From Anastrepha obliqua (lineage: Eukaryota; Arthropoda; Insecta; Diptera; Tephritidae), in assembly GCF_027943255.1 (NCBI RefSeq), contig NC_072896.1:45224501-45288500 (forward strand): a stretch of 64,000 nt of DNA. Reading direction: 5' to 3'. The notes beneath the pieces were generated by a model. It had not been told where the DNA came from. It did no database searches and was given only the letters and a program-made list of their open reading frames with translations. Below are positions 30,171 through 41,069 of this stretch, one piece after another. The position numbers were made by a program, and so were the translations under genes. How positions within the stretch are numbered: position 1 is the stretch's first letter; each line of letters opens with the position of its first letter.

Positions 30171-33100
30171 TAGTGGAGTGCCTGGAGCGTTAAAAACGTG
30201 AAAACCTAGGATGTCTTAGGGACTAGATGAAATTAAATTATCTTTGCGAAAATGTGTTGTGAATAACATAAATAATAATCTCTACCTATTTAAAAGTTGT
30301 GCATTTGATTTTTAAATAGCAAAAATTTATGATTGCAATAACTTATGTGCTATAATGCAAATAACGTTGTAGAATTTATTGTTTTTGTAACAGAAGTGGA
30401 AGCAAATGAAAAAATAAATAGATTATGGATAATTAAATGTAAAAAAAAAAATATTATGTAAACTATTCGTTTATTTAAATAATTAGCATACAAAAAAAAA
30501 AAAATAAAAAATTATTTTCTGTTATTATAGCATAAAAGTAAAATCGAATTAATTATTAAAAACAAAAAAATTATGACTATTTAAAAGAAAAAAATGAATT
30601 AACAAAAAAATTTGTCTATTGAAAAATTTACATTTTTTCAAATATTATCTTCAATTTCACTGATGTTAACCATAGGCGCTACATTTAGACAGCTGTCGTC
30701 GTTGCACTGTAGGCATGCTACACTGCAGTATAATTCACTTTTTCGGCATCCGCATGCAGCTCCACATCCTTTTTTGCAATTGCAAAATAACATTTTTAAT
30801 ACATTTTCCGGAGCAGGTAATTGATTCGTAAATATTGGATTATAGGTATTATTGGAATAGTTCCATCCCCAATTTTCGATGATTAAATCATTCCCTAACC
30901 ACATCTGGATTTGTAGGTAAACCCGTTTTAAGTGTTCAAATGCTGCATCAGATGTGGGAGGTAACGAAGATAAAAGAACACTTGTGTCTTTGCCAGTTGC
31001 TTTGATGAAGGAATTGAACCTGAATGTATTCAAATCTGTCATTTTTGCCGAAGCACCATACAGTCCCAAAATACATGTAATACCGTCTTGAAATATATTA
31101 TTTGCATCTTCATGTACATTTTTAAATACTGCTGCTGAGTCATGTAGATCATTCCGCTTCTCAAAATTTTTGATAAACTTAATTTTTCCTTTGTTGTAAA
31201 ACGCAGAAGTAGTATCACAGCCCGTGAAAGCATGTAAAAATAGAACATGTTATTTACATGCTGGTAGAGATTTTTCTAAACTTTTCGATGAAAATATTTG
31301 TTGGTTAACTTTGCCTCGGGATGGTTTTAAAAAATATATTTCACGATCAGTAGGCGTCAATGCCGTTAACACAACCAAGACGTCAATGTATTCAGAAATT
31401 ACAACAATATTTTGAGATTCTAAACTAATTGCTGTATCAACAATTAATTTATCTGCATCGCTTTCCGCTTGGCATGTAAAAATATTGTTATCAGCTAATT
31501 TTATTCTTAACATTTCGATTAGGCGAGATTTATTTTTTTTATTCGTTAGAAATTTATCTTGAGCGATTTTTAACGGCATATTTTCATCAAATTCAATATC
31601 TGTACTTATATTTTTTAGTGCGCGACGATTCCTTTCAGCAGATTTAATACCGTCCTTCTTATATCCATCAAATACCACGTATGCGTTATTATAATTATTC
31701 CTCAAATATCTTACGTAATGTTCGCATATCATTTTGAATGTTTCATTTAATTGCCATTTTCAACGATATAACAACATGCCTCCATCAATAACATAATGAA
31801 CATTTTCTAAACTTTTCAAATTAATCTGAATTTCTGGGAATAATTCGTAGAAATTTGATTTTTTTGTCTTTCGCATTTGGCCATATTCAAACAGAGCAAG
31901 TGGATATGGTGCCAGTTCATAATTCATATAAGTTTTTAGTTCATCATCTGTTTTTTTCAACACACAAATACGTTGAAACAGCAACAATGGATCAACGGGA
32001 ATAACATTGTTATGAATTTTTATTTTATTATTTTTAGCCAATAGAGAATTTATTTTATCTTTCCTTAAAAACTTCAATTCGCGTACATTTTTCCCTTCGA
32101 TTTTCTTCATAACTTTTAAACCTTCTTCAAAAGCATTGTAACAATTTATACTTTTATCAGCGGTAATTCCAGTGGCAATTGACATAATTGCATCTGTATC
32201 AGGAAAAGGACTGTGTTCTTTGAAAAAGTCTACCAATCTTTTTACATCGATACCATCCCTTTCTATTCTAGCATCTGTAGAATCACTGTGTTGATGACTT
32301 TTATTGAAAGATACATATGTCACAAAAATTTTCTATGCTTTGAATAATATCTTTACTATAAATAACTCCTCTGATTCATTTATAAACTACACTTTCAGTG
32401 GCACCTCGTTTAAAAGGATCCCCTTCGACGCTCATTCCTTTCATTAAAGTCTGCTCAATAGTCTGATCACTTGCAATACCAGAAAAAAAATATCTGATCG
32501 CCTAGATGTGAAATATCCTGTTGTATATTTTTCGAACTCTGCTGGATCCATTATATACTGTAATTCCTTCATATCTTGCAGATAAATTTGTGCAGCCTTC
32601 GCATAGGGAAAATGTCCTGATGCGTGGAATAGTGGAATCATCAGCTCAATACTATGTAGATGTAAATTCCAATCCCCCATACGGTCGGCAGCAATGAATT
32701 CTTTCAATATTGTTACCATTCGAAAATACGTAATCCATAGTTTTGATGTTTTATTTTTATTTTCAAGCTCAACTAACTTATCTTCAAAAATTCTACTCAG
32801 CATTTGAAATCCTTGGTTTTCTGTAATTTCATTGTAATTGAACATTTCAAAAAACATCGATATTTGTTCGTCATTCAATACATTTAAAAAATCCGCATTA
32901 TTCTCCTTAAGATCTTCAAAAATTAATTGTGCTAAAGCTTGCTGCAATAAGGTATGAGCACGTACTGCTCTAGCATAGGCACGTCCTGACGTTATGTGAT
33001 CAATCGTATTTTCTGGATAAATGGTAGAAAGAACTTCTTTTATCCCACTTCCAGCCATAATATAACGTTGGGAAGATGTTTGTCTTTATCTATTTAAGTA

Positions 33101-33323
33101 AAATTTAACGTAGAACTAAAAAAAAATTTTTTCCAACTTAATATTATGCTCCAATATATTAATTTTTCATATTTTTTTGTTTAAACAATGAAAAAATTAA
33201 TTGCACAATATAATATTGGTAGAAGTTACAATTTAGAGCATACAAAAGAAAATCCTGTTAGTTACATGGCAATTCATTCAGTCCCTACGAGATCCGAGGT
33301 CAAAACCCCTGGGCACTCCACTA
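30171..33323 (-). mobile_element. Academ-like DNA transposon with TAGTGGAGTGCC ends and TTA duplication
   Basis: Inserted in the mariner A transposase between TTA (30168-30170) and TTA (33324-33326). It has 12-bp perfect inverted ends TAGTGGAGTGCC (30171-30182 and 33312-33323), extending imperfectly for ~65 bp (shared TAGGGACT and ATGAA motifs). Length is 3153 bp. It encodes, on the minus strand, one degenerate protein with a PIN/XPG-like nuclease and a CXC cysteine domain. From memory, the Academ superfamily (AcademX lineage) combines short TIRs, 3-4-bp duplications and an XPG-type nuclease, so that is the best placement. The assignment is inference. Confidence 0.75.
30640..33058 (-). pseudogene. 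Nuclease/CXC-domain protein of the Academ-like element
   Basis: Minus-strand pieces, in order. (1) 33058-32444, a helical domain: MAGSGIKEVLSTIYP, GRAYARAVRAHTLL, LWITYFRMVTILKEFIAADR, SGHFPYAKAAQIYLQDM, GYFTSRRSD. (2) After a poly-T frameshift, a TGA and another shift, 32323-31760: SINCYNAFEEGL, LLLFQRICVLKKTDDEL, YELAPYPLALFE. (3) 31732-31250, a PIN/XPG-like domain: YVVFDGY, KSAERNRR, CQAESDADKLIV, VVISEYIDVLVVL. (4) 31248-30640: FLHAFTGCDTTSAF, WGWNYSNNTYNPIF, LFCNCKKGCGAACGCRKSEL (CXC, zinc-binding). From memory, relatives have an acidic residue where this has Y in SEYID. At least four breaks were seen, so it is inactive. The N-terminal half known in longer relatives seems absent. Confidence 0.7.
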
Positions 33324-34158
33324 TTAGAAATGTTGCGAAACTGTTTCGGTGATGATAATTTAAAGAAAATAGTCGACAGCCGTTTACGAGTGACATGAAC
33401 GCTTCAGAAGAGATCGTGAGTCCATTAAGGATGACGTAGAGGGAACTTAGTGGCAGGCCGTCGACAGCGAAAACTGATGAAAACATCTATAAAGCGAAAG
33501 AAAAATTGATCAATAATCGCAAATTAACCATCAGGGAGCTGGCAGGGGACTTGTTTATTGCTTGTGGATCCGTTCAGGACATTGTATGATGATTTGGATT
33601 TGCGTCATGTAACTGCAAAGTTGGTCTTAAAAGACCTGAATTTCATGCAAAGAAAAGACCGCGTTGATATCGCCAAAGACATGATTTCCAAAGCTGAATC
33701 CAACACAACATTCCTAAAACGCATCATTACTGGAGGCGAGACGTGGCTTTATGAGTAAGGCACGCAATTCAGGCATCAGGCGAGTGAGTCGAGAGTTCCG
33801 AATGAACCAGAGGCAAAAAAATCACCGCCTTTTTAGTGAAAAAAGGTTTTTATGGATTACACGAATTTTCGTCAGAAGCTCAGAAAGTTTATAAGGACTA
33901 TTATTTGGGCGTTATGACATGTTTACGTGAAACAATTCGCCAAAAATGAAGGATTTTTGGGTAAAAGCAACTCGTGGATTTTGCAACACGATAACGCATC
34001 GTCGCATTATGCTGTCATTATCCGTGAATTTATAATCAAGAACGAAACGAATACCATCCAGCAGCCATCGAATTCTTCTTCTAAGGGGTACGCGTTTTAA
34101 CAACCGAAAGGAAGTAGTGGAAAAATCGAAGACAGCGCTGATGTCTATACCGAAAATA

Positions 34159-35455
34159 CGAGGGCGGATCAATAAGTCCGTGACTTTTTGTATTTCTGAC
34201 CTCTTTACTGAAAAAGAAATACTGCTCCTGTCAACAGGCATCTGTCAGCTGACTCCTGTCAAAATTTGAACGTGCTGCGTCAGTTAGTTTGTGTCTTAAA
34301 GCTACCTTTATCAGACTACCCAGTAATTTGAGGAGAAAATGGAAAAAACTGAATTTCGTGTGCTTATTAAGCATTATTTTTTGCGAAAAAAAAACCATTA
34401 CCGAGACCAAAGCTAAGCTTGATAAATACTATAGGGACTCTGCACCATCAATTTCAATGATAAAAAAGTGGTTTATTGAATTTCTTTGTGGCCGTGCAAG
34501 CACTGAAGATGCCGAACGTCTTGGACGCCCAGTTGAGGTCTCTACACCCGAAACAATCGAAAAAATTCACGATATGGTGTTGTCCGACCGAAGATTGAAA
34601 GTGCGAGAGATTGTGGAAGCCGTAGGGATCTCGCATGGTTCAGTGGTTTCAGTTTTGAATGATCACTTGGGCATGAGAAAGCTTTCCGCAAGATGGGTGC
34701 CGCGTTTGCTCACAGTCGACCACAAGCGCAATCGTGTAACAACTTTACAGGAAGGTGTGGCGTTGTTTAATCGCAATACGGAGGAGTTTTTGCACCGTTT
34801 TGTAACTGTGGACGAAACATGGATCCATCACCACACACCAGAGACCAAACAACAGTCGAAACAGTCGGTTTCTAAGGGTAAATCGGCGCCAAAGAAGGCC
34901 AAGGTGGGTTTGTCAGCCAATAAAGTTATCGCGACTGTTTTTTGGGATGCACGCGGGATAATCCACATTGACTAACTTCAAAAGGGAAAAACAATCAATG
35001 GGGAATATTATGCCAACTTATTGGACCGATTCAATAACGAGTTGAAAAAAAAACCGACCTCATTTGGCCAAGAAAAAAGTTCTTTTCCACCAAGACAATG
35101 CAAGGGTACACACTTGTGCTGTTGCCATGGCAAAAATCCGTGAATTGGGCTATGAATTGCTCCCTCATCCGCCATATTGTCCAGATTTGGCTCCGAGTGA
35201 CTACTTCTTGTTCCCAAACCTGAAGAAATGGCTTGGTGGAAAAGATTTGACTCCAATGATGATGTCATCTCGCAAACAAAGGCCTATTTTGAGGACCTCG
35301 AAAAATTATATTTTTTGGAAGGGATAAAAAAATTGGAGAAGCGTTGGACAAAGTGTATAGAACTCAAAGGAGACTACGTTGAAAAATAAAATGATTTATT
35401 TATCAAAAAGGCTATGTCTTATTCCAAAAGTCATGGACTTATTGACCCGCCCTCG
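34159..35455 (+). mobile_element. Mariner B, full length, nested in mariner A
   Basis: TA duplications at 34157-34158 and 35456-35457. Inverted ends: left CGAGGGCGGATCAATAAGTC, right complement CGAGGGCGGGTCAATAAGTC, ~28 bp. Length 1297 bp, canonical for mariner. Confidence 0.9.
34339..35390 (+). pseudogene. Mariner B transposase
   Basis: Starts at ATG 34339 (MEKTEFRVLIKHYFLRK), with a one-base frameshift in the A run at about 34387. The frame then continues through KWFIEFLCGRASTEDAERLG (HTH) and RFVTVDETWIHHHTPETK (first D). An in-frame stop follows at 34972. After another shift near 35050 it reads VLFHQDNARVHTCAVAMAKI (second D), HPPYCPDLAPSDYFLFPNLK (third D, DD34D), and after a further shift FEDLEKLYFLEGIKKL up to DYVEK and TAA near 35387. 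Few lesions, so younger than its host mariner A. Confidence 0.88.
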
Positions 35456-35614
35456 TATAGTTCCAGAAATATTTCAAGAGCTGGATCAAACGCTGGCGTA
35501 AGCGCGTTGGAGTTGATGGGGAGTACTTTGAAGGCGATACCATTACTTCTGAGAAATAAACTTGTATTATGAATTTTCTGTTTGTATTCCGGGAACTATT
35601 TGCTCAAGGTGGTA

Positions 35615-36489
35615 TGTGCATATGTATGTATTTGTAACTTCACAATTATTTCTTGAGATTAAAATAAGGCATGCAGGCATGTGAAAGTTTGAGTTAAGCC
35701 TTTTTATTATTGTACTCGTATTATATGTACATTTGCGTATACATATATACGGATATGTACCATGCAATATATTATATAATATTTCAAGATTTTAAAAACC
35801 GCATCAACAATCACAGTTAAGGCACCAGTAGCAAGAAGTGAAACCATAAATGTGCAATTATGCACTTAATTGGGCAGAATAAATTTTTACTCTTGGTTTA
35901 ATTGTGAGGAAGAACAACAAAGCGTTAACACTGTTGTAACAACTTCAGTAAGAGGCAAAAGAAAAAAATGTACGCATATAAATATGTAAAATCATAAAAA
36001 TATAAAATACAGATTTATATGCAGATGTATGTGCATACACATGTCCATATGTCCATACGTTCGTGTAGGCTTCTTCTGGCGGGCAGTGTACGTAAGTTGG
36101 CGTTAGTCAAGTGGGGCTGTGAGGTTATGCCCTAGGGGTTCACAAATGAACGCATGTGAATGTATAAGTGCATGGTAAATATGTATATAAACATTATATG
36201 CAGGGCTACTGGTGTCCAGGGGAAATCTCAACAAGTGAAATAAATTGCTTGCGGTTGTTTTCAGTTGTATACGATTATTAAACTGCAAACCTGGGCACAT
36301 ACAAATATATATGCATATGTAGGTATGTACATGTACAGTGAGCCACAGTGGAATAGTGCCATTTCACGTTAGTAAACGTTTATGAAAGAGTTATACGAAT
36401 TTCGTGCTCTCTTAATAAAATTATGTATGCGTGTGTAGGTAAATAGTAAATAAGAGGTGGGCCATGTAAAATTTGCTTTTTGAATCGGC
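35615..36489. other. Non-coding interval with CATATG simple repeats
   Basis: ACATATGTATGTA-type runs at about 35620, 35740, 36000-36050 and 36300-36330. No gene recognised. Confidence 0.5.
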
Positions 36490-37405
36490 TATAAAAAGGA
36501 AAACTAATCAATAGTTTTTCAAACTTTTTTTTTTATTTTGAAGATTGAACATTGTCATTAATGAATGAAAAATAATATCGTTCAAATGACTGTCACGACT
36601 GACTTTACAGTAGGCCATTCGATCAATCCAATTTTTAAGCACATTCTCGATTGTTTGGGCTCCAATTTCATGAATGGCAACTTCGATTTCGTATTTTAAA
36701 GCATCAATCGTCTCTGGATGGCTCGCATAACATTTGTCCTTAACGACTCCCGACAAAAAATAGTCAAACGGGCTTAAATCACAGCTCCGAGGCGGCCAAT
36801 TGATATCGGTATTTCGGCTGATTATTCGGTTTTCGAAAACGGTAGCCAAAAGTTCGAGTGTAACTTTGGCAGTGTGACAAGTTGCACCGTCCTATTGAAA
36901 TGTCGTCCATGTCATCCTCTTAAATTTTTGGAAACAACTCGTTGAGCATGTCACGGTAACGCTCGCCATTTACTGTAACCGCGGCTCTTCGCTCATTTTC
37001 GAAAAAAAAAATGGCCCGATGATGCCGCCAGACCAAAAACCGCACCAAACAGTGACCCGTTGTGGATGCATTTCCTTCTCTACAGTAACGTGTGGATTTT
37101 CTGAGCCCCAAATCCGACAATTTTGCTTATTGACGTAGCCACCGATGTGAAAATAAGCTTCATCAGAAAAGATGATTTTTCGGTAAAAATGCTCATCTTC
37201 GGTCAATCGAGTTTCTGCTTATTGAGCGAACCGAAAACGCATTGGATAGTCATTAGGCTTCAGTTCTTGCACGAATTGAACTTTGTAAGCCTTAATACCG
37301 AGGTTTTTATGCAAAATTCTCCTCAAAGAAGTGCGTGAAATGTTCAATTCTTGAGAAGGATGACGTGTTGAGGCTCTCTCTCGCTTATCTTTGGAATCAG
37401 GCCGT
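36490..37405 (-). pseudogene. Mariner-type transposase of the VNKQNCR group, fragment 1
   Basis: Minus-strand blocks: NISRTSLRRILHKNLGIKAY (HTH end), RKIIFSDEAYFHIGGYVNKQ (first D), HPQRVTVWCGFWSGGIIGPF, GERYRDMLNELFP, a degraded second-D region (RCNLSHC in place of DGATCHT), then NWPPRSCDLSPFDYFLSGVV (third D) and SHLNDIIFHS at the end. The spacing and PPRSCDLxPxDYFLWG motif mark a Tc1/mariner subgroup abundant in arthropods. Frameshifts and stops are present. Confidence 0.8.
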
Positions 37406-37409
37406 TATG

Positions 37410-37900
37410 CTTTTGATGCTTGTCAAGTAATTGCTTATGCAGACGACATACATACATAGATTATTATTGCCACATGTGGTAAATATCAACTCTAAGCGCT
37501 CTAATGCAGACCACTCTTAATAAGCTGTCTAGATGGGCTCTCAATAGCCGTTTGAATGTGAATCCTCAGAAAACAGAGTTAGTGTTCCACAATTTGTAAA
37601 TCGCACATTAAATGCTGTAAGGCTAGAAATAAGAGATTGCGCCAAATATTTGGGTGGCAAGGAACTAAATTGGAACATGAATGAAGAGGATAGATTAAAG
37701 AAGCTACCCATGCAAAAAGGTAATAGGACGCATGTGGGGTATTTCTCCGAAGAATACTCACTGGCTGCATATGGCTGTTATCAGATCCCTCCTCCTTTAT
37801 GGGCTTATAGTCTGGTGAATGGCTCTAAATACTCCTTTCTTTTTATTTCCCTAGATTTAGTTGGTAAACAGAATGCAGGTAACACTGCTGCTCGGCTTGC
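37410..37900 (+). pseudogene. LINE reverse transcriptase fragment
   Basis: Translated plus strand has CQVIAYADD (RT catalytic motif) then, after stops, LNKLSRWALNSRLNVNPQKT and RDCAKYLG, the thumb-side blocks of an R1/Jockey-group RT, with further degenerate similarity to about 37900. Multiple frame breaks. Confidence 0.65.
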
Positions 37901-38289
37901 CGCAACTAATCAATGGTGAAATTTAGGGTTTGGACATTCGGCCATAACACTCCGTCGGTTATGGAGATTGTAGGTATACCCCTCTCAACCTACAAATAGC
38001 GTGGTGCAAATAGCATTGTCGCTTCAGCCAACACGAGATGGGGTGATAGCCTGGCATGTAATACTGGCCAAAATGGCAAGCTAGTCGCTCAAAGGCGCTT
38101 AGTCGGTCAAGGAAAAACATTTCTGTATTAGTTGTATCACATGCCATAATCTCATAGGGCGGACATGCTCAAAGATTGAACGTACCTCACTTCAACTATT
38201 GTTATGAAGTTTAGCGGTGAGTATTTACGACTAAGCGTTTAAGCCAGAGTATATTCGAGAGTCGTTTGAAATGTGTGTGAAGAAATAAA
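37901..38289. other. Interval after LINE fragment
   Basis: Possibly a continuation of the decayed LINE to about 38160. No clear motif. Confidence 0.35.
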
Positions 38290-38740
38290 AACTACTTAAT
38301 TACTTGCGGTAAACCTTTTTTATTTTTCTCCTTTTAGGCTTATACTATTCAAACGCTGTCCTAGTTTGTTGATCCCTTCCGAATAATAGGATTTGTCCAA
38401 GTCTGAAAAGCAGACATTCGTTTCTGCAATCACCTCCGCGTTTGAATAAAATCTTTTTTCCGCCAGCCATTTCTTCATATTGGCGAACAAATATTAGTCC
38501 GAGGGATTCCAGGAAGCCAACCCAGCAGAATAGGGGGTGTGTGAAATGAGTTGGAACCCTATTTCTATTAATTTTGTGACCACAACAGTTGAGGTTTGAG
38601 CTCGTGCGTTGTCGCGATGGAAAAGGAAAATCACTCGACTTCTTCGATTTAACCGAATGCCAAATGCAAAGAAATGTACCGATCTGGCTGAAAGTTGGTG
38701 TGCGTTTTTCCAAGAGATGCTACTAACTAAACATAACCTC
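38290..38740 (-). pseudogene. Mariner transposase C-terminal fragment (mariner B-like)
   Basis: Minus-strand frames: FHRDNARAQTSTVVVTK (second D), then a third-D region degraded to YSAGLASWNPSDYYLF, KKWLAEKRFYSNAEVIAETN and FSDLDKSYYSEGINKL. Same family type as mariner B. A sister fragment on the plus strand lies at 47.24 kb. Confidence 0.7.
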
Positions 38741-39222
38741 GATATGCGCCAGTAGATCCATCTCTCTAACTTTGAGCGGACTTTTCAAACGAATCTCGTA
38801 TCAGTGAAAAATTTAAGATCCCAAATAATAAGTTGTTGGCTATATTCAAAGCACTTATTCCCCTTTGTTTTTGGAAAGTAACTTCGCAAACTTGGGGTAC
38901 CATTTACAGATACTCTTAAAAAGCTAACTGTGGTGCTTTCCATGCCCTTGGGAATAGGATAAATCACTTAAATTGTTATAAATAATTATTGGAAAAAAGC
39001 GGCCGTTTTTGTAGTTAAAACTCATGTGCTCTGCTCATTCTGCTCTCGGATGCATTATGAAGTAAAAAGTGAAATGACAGAGTGAGTGTGCCCAAATAAC
39101 AGTGACTCCTCTGATAAAAACCACATATCCATTCGGAAGTCCGACCATTTGTAAGATAACATCAAGATCACAAGATGACGGAGAAGATCTCTAAGCACCC
39201 AACTAGGATGTTCGCTTACAAC
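38741..39222. other. Interval, no gene seen
   Basis: No coding similarity or repeat recognised. Confidence 0.4.
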
Positions 39223-39315
39223 CTTTTGGGGTGTTTGGCCGAGCTCCTCCTCCAATTTATGGTGTGCGTCTTGATGTTGTTCTACCAATGGAGCGTCCTA
39301 CAGTTTTAAACCGAC
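39223..39315 (-). mobile_element. SINE 3' part
   Basis: Matches 27800-27885 of the full SINE (GGCCGAGCTCCTCCTCC, GTGTGCGTCTTGATGTTGTT). It stops abruptly at about 39315 where Helentron-like element H1 begins. A SINE head resumes at about 40000-40085, so one SINE may have been split by H1. Confidence 0.7.
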
Positions 39316-39317
39316 AA

Positions 39318-39958
39318 ATATTCACGTGATAACGTCTTATAATTCGATGCAGCCGGCTGCACGCACCAAAAAATGCGGCGTTACCTTGCTTTAACTGCAA
39401 GCGAGAGAGCGGAACGAACGACAAAGAGCACAATCGGCCCCCGCGTTCGGCAACGTTCGACATCTGGCTCTGTCCTACTTGAGTGAACATATATGTATGT
39501 ATATGCGCATTTGTATATAAATTCACATATTTGTATTTGCATATGCCTTCTTCCTGTGTGCATGGCGATGAACCATTTCTCTATTGAGAATAGGACGATG
39601 ACAGGAAAAGTAGGAAATGAAAGGGAGTGCTTCGAGGGTAATGTGTCTTGAAAAAGTCAAATCGATGATGGTGCCTCTTAGTGTTGTTGACTTATTAACG
39701 TCTGATGCACAATCGAAATTGAAGATATCTTTCATGAATTTGATAAATGTTTCGTCATTTTGCACGTTTGTGTAAATGTAACTTGACCTATTCCATTGCA
39801 ATTCCATTTACCTCCTCCTCTATATCCATACAAAATATCTATCAAATAAATAAAATTAAAATTTTCTTTTGAAAAATGCAACCATTCCATCAGTATTTTC
39901 TTATGACGTTGTCATGTTAAACTATCGTCAGTAAACCGACTTTACAGACAACCTCTTT
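39318..39958 (-). mobile_element. Helentron-like element H1
   Basis: Ends share inverted ACGTGATAACGTC (39324-39336) and a diverged GACGTTGTCATGT (~39906-39918). The left arm (GCCGGCTGCACGCACC, palindromic GCAGCCGGCTGC) and the right arm (GTCAGTAAACCGACTTTACA) both recur in H2. It contains an endonuclease-like fragment on the minus strand. Subterminal inverted repeats, a hairpin near one end and an endonuclease domain fit Helentrons (DINE-1 relatives); that assignment is inference. Confidence 0.6.
39523..39807 (-). pseudogene. Helentron-type endonuclease (EEP) C-terminal fragment
   Basis: The frame reads NDETFIKFMKDIFNFDCASD, NKSTTLRGTIIDLTFSR and PFISYFSCHRPILNREM. This matches the endonuclease/exonuclease/phosphatase C-terminus also visible at the right window edge (TTRSKTTIDAVFQR, VSYFSYHKPL). 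Only the last ~90 codons remain. Confidence 0.65.
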
Positions 39959-39964
39959 TTTTTT

Positions 39965-40090
39965 ATGACGACCCATTATGGTCGCTCCATTACTGGAAAA
40001 AATCATTTCAGTGTTTCATGCACGGGGATTCGAATCTACGCGTTTCCGAATCACGCGTCGCGTACCAACCAGTTTGCCTATAGTAGTCGG
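39965..40090 (-). mobile_element. SINE 5' (tRNA-like) part
   Basis: The complement reads AACTGGTTGGTACGCG (after a degraded box A) and box B AGATTCGAATCCCCGTGCAT. May be the other half of the SINE at 39223-39315. Confidence 0.65.
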
Positions 40091-40389
40091 AATATAAGGT
40101 AGGATACATTTTTTTTCTTAATGCTACCCCCTAAGTCGGATGGGCAGCCGAAAAATTAGATCTGTTGGCGCATAATCATAGGCAAAATAATACCAATTCT
40201 AGAATTGTAAAACGGAGGTTTGGCCTATCCCGATAAGCACCAACTTGAAGATCACTTTTGTCTGGAATAGAAATCTCTTCAATATTTCCTGTTACCATAG
40301 GTGAGTTTCTAACAACCACCTATGCTCTTTTTGACGTGATAACGTCTTATAATTCGATTTAACAGGCTGCACGCACGAAAAAATGTGTC

Positions 40390-40760
40390 GTTACCTTGCT
40401 CATTACTGTTCATATGTAGTTACCTTGCTCATTGCCGTTACCTTGCTCATATTAGTGTTACCTTGCTCATTACTGTTCATATGTAGTTACCTTGCTCATA
40501 TGTAGTTACCTTGCTCATATTAGTGTTACCTTGCTCATATGTAGTTACCTTGCTCATATGTAGTTACCTTGCTCATATGTAGTTACCTTGCTCATATGTA
40601 GTTACCTTGCTCATATTAGTGTTACCTTGCTCATATGTAGTTACCTTGCTCATATGTAGTTACCTTGCTCATATGTATATTAGTTACCTTGCTCATATGT
40701 AGTTACCTTGCTCATATTAGTGTTACCTTGCTCATATGTAGTTACCTTGCTCATTGCATT
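40390..40760 (+). repeat. Minisatellite, ~18 units of GTTACCTTGCTCAT
   Basis: Units GTTACCTTGCTCAT plus ATGTA, ATTAGT or longer variants. H1 has a single unit at the same place, so this is a local expansion in H2. Confidence 0.9.
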
Positions 40761-41069
40761 GAATGAACTGCAAGCGAAAGAGCGGAAGGAACGACAAAGC
40801 AAACAAAGCAAACGAACGGCAACGTTCGACATCCTGCTCTCCCCTACTTAAGTGAGCGTATATATGTATGTATGTATATGCGCATATGTACATATATAAA
40901 TTCACGTATTTGTATTGGCATATGCCTTCTTATTGATTATTATTATTTTGATTTACTTGAAGAATTTCAAATAAAACCAAGTTTGTTAATAATACCTGTT
41001 GTTTTAATGTTATTATTATTATTTTTTTATTATATCTGAAGGAAAAAATGTATGGTAATATTTACCATA

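Larger units (their letters stand above)
30120..35560 (+). pseudogene. Mariner A transposase (interrupted)
   Basis: N-terminus NLQQRALKMCSMVQK at ~30118-30165. After the Academ-like insert it resumes as LEMLRNCFGDDNLKK (33327 on), then KLTIRELAGDLFIACGSVQD, LVLKDLNFMQRKDR, LKRIITGGETWLYE (first catalytic region, G in place of D), SWILQHDNASSHYA (second D, ~33970). The C-terminal LDQTLA ... GVDGEYFEGDTI block lies beyond mariner B (35470-35558). It has many frameshifts and a likely deletion between ~33870 and 33920. DD34D mariner family. Inactive before and after the insertions. Confidence 0.8.
29919..35612 (+). mobile_element. Mariner A, carrying two nested elements
   Basis: Ends are inverted copies: left GCACCTTGATCGAAAAGTTC, right complement CCACCTTGAGCAAATAGTTC, each next to TA (29917-29918 and 35613-35614). 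Mariner A itself consists of 29919-30170, 33324-34158 and 35456-35612, about 1.24 kb, a normal mariner length. The two gaps are exactly filled by the Academ-like element and mariner B. Confidence 0.85.
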
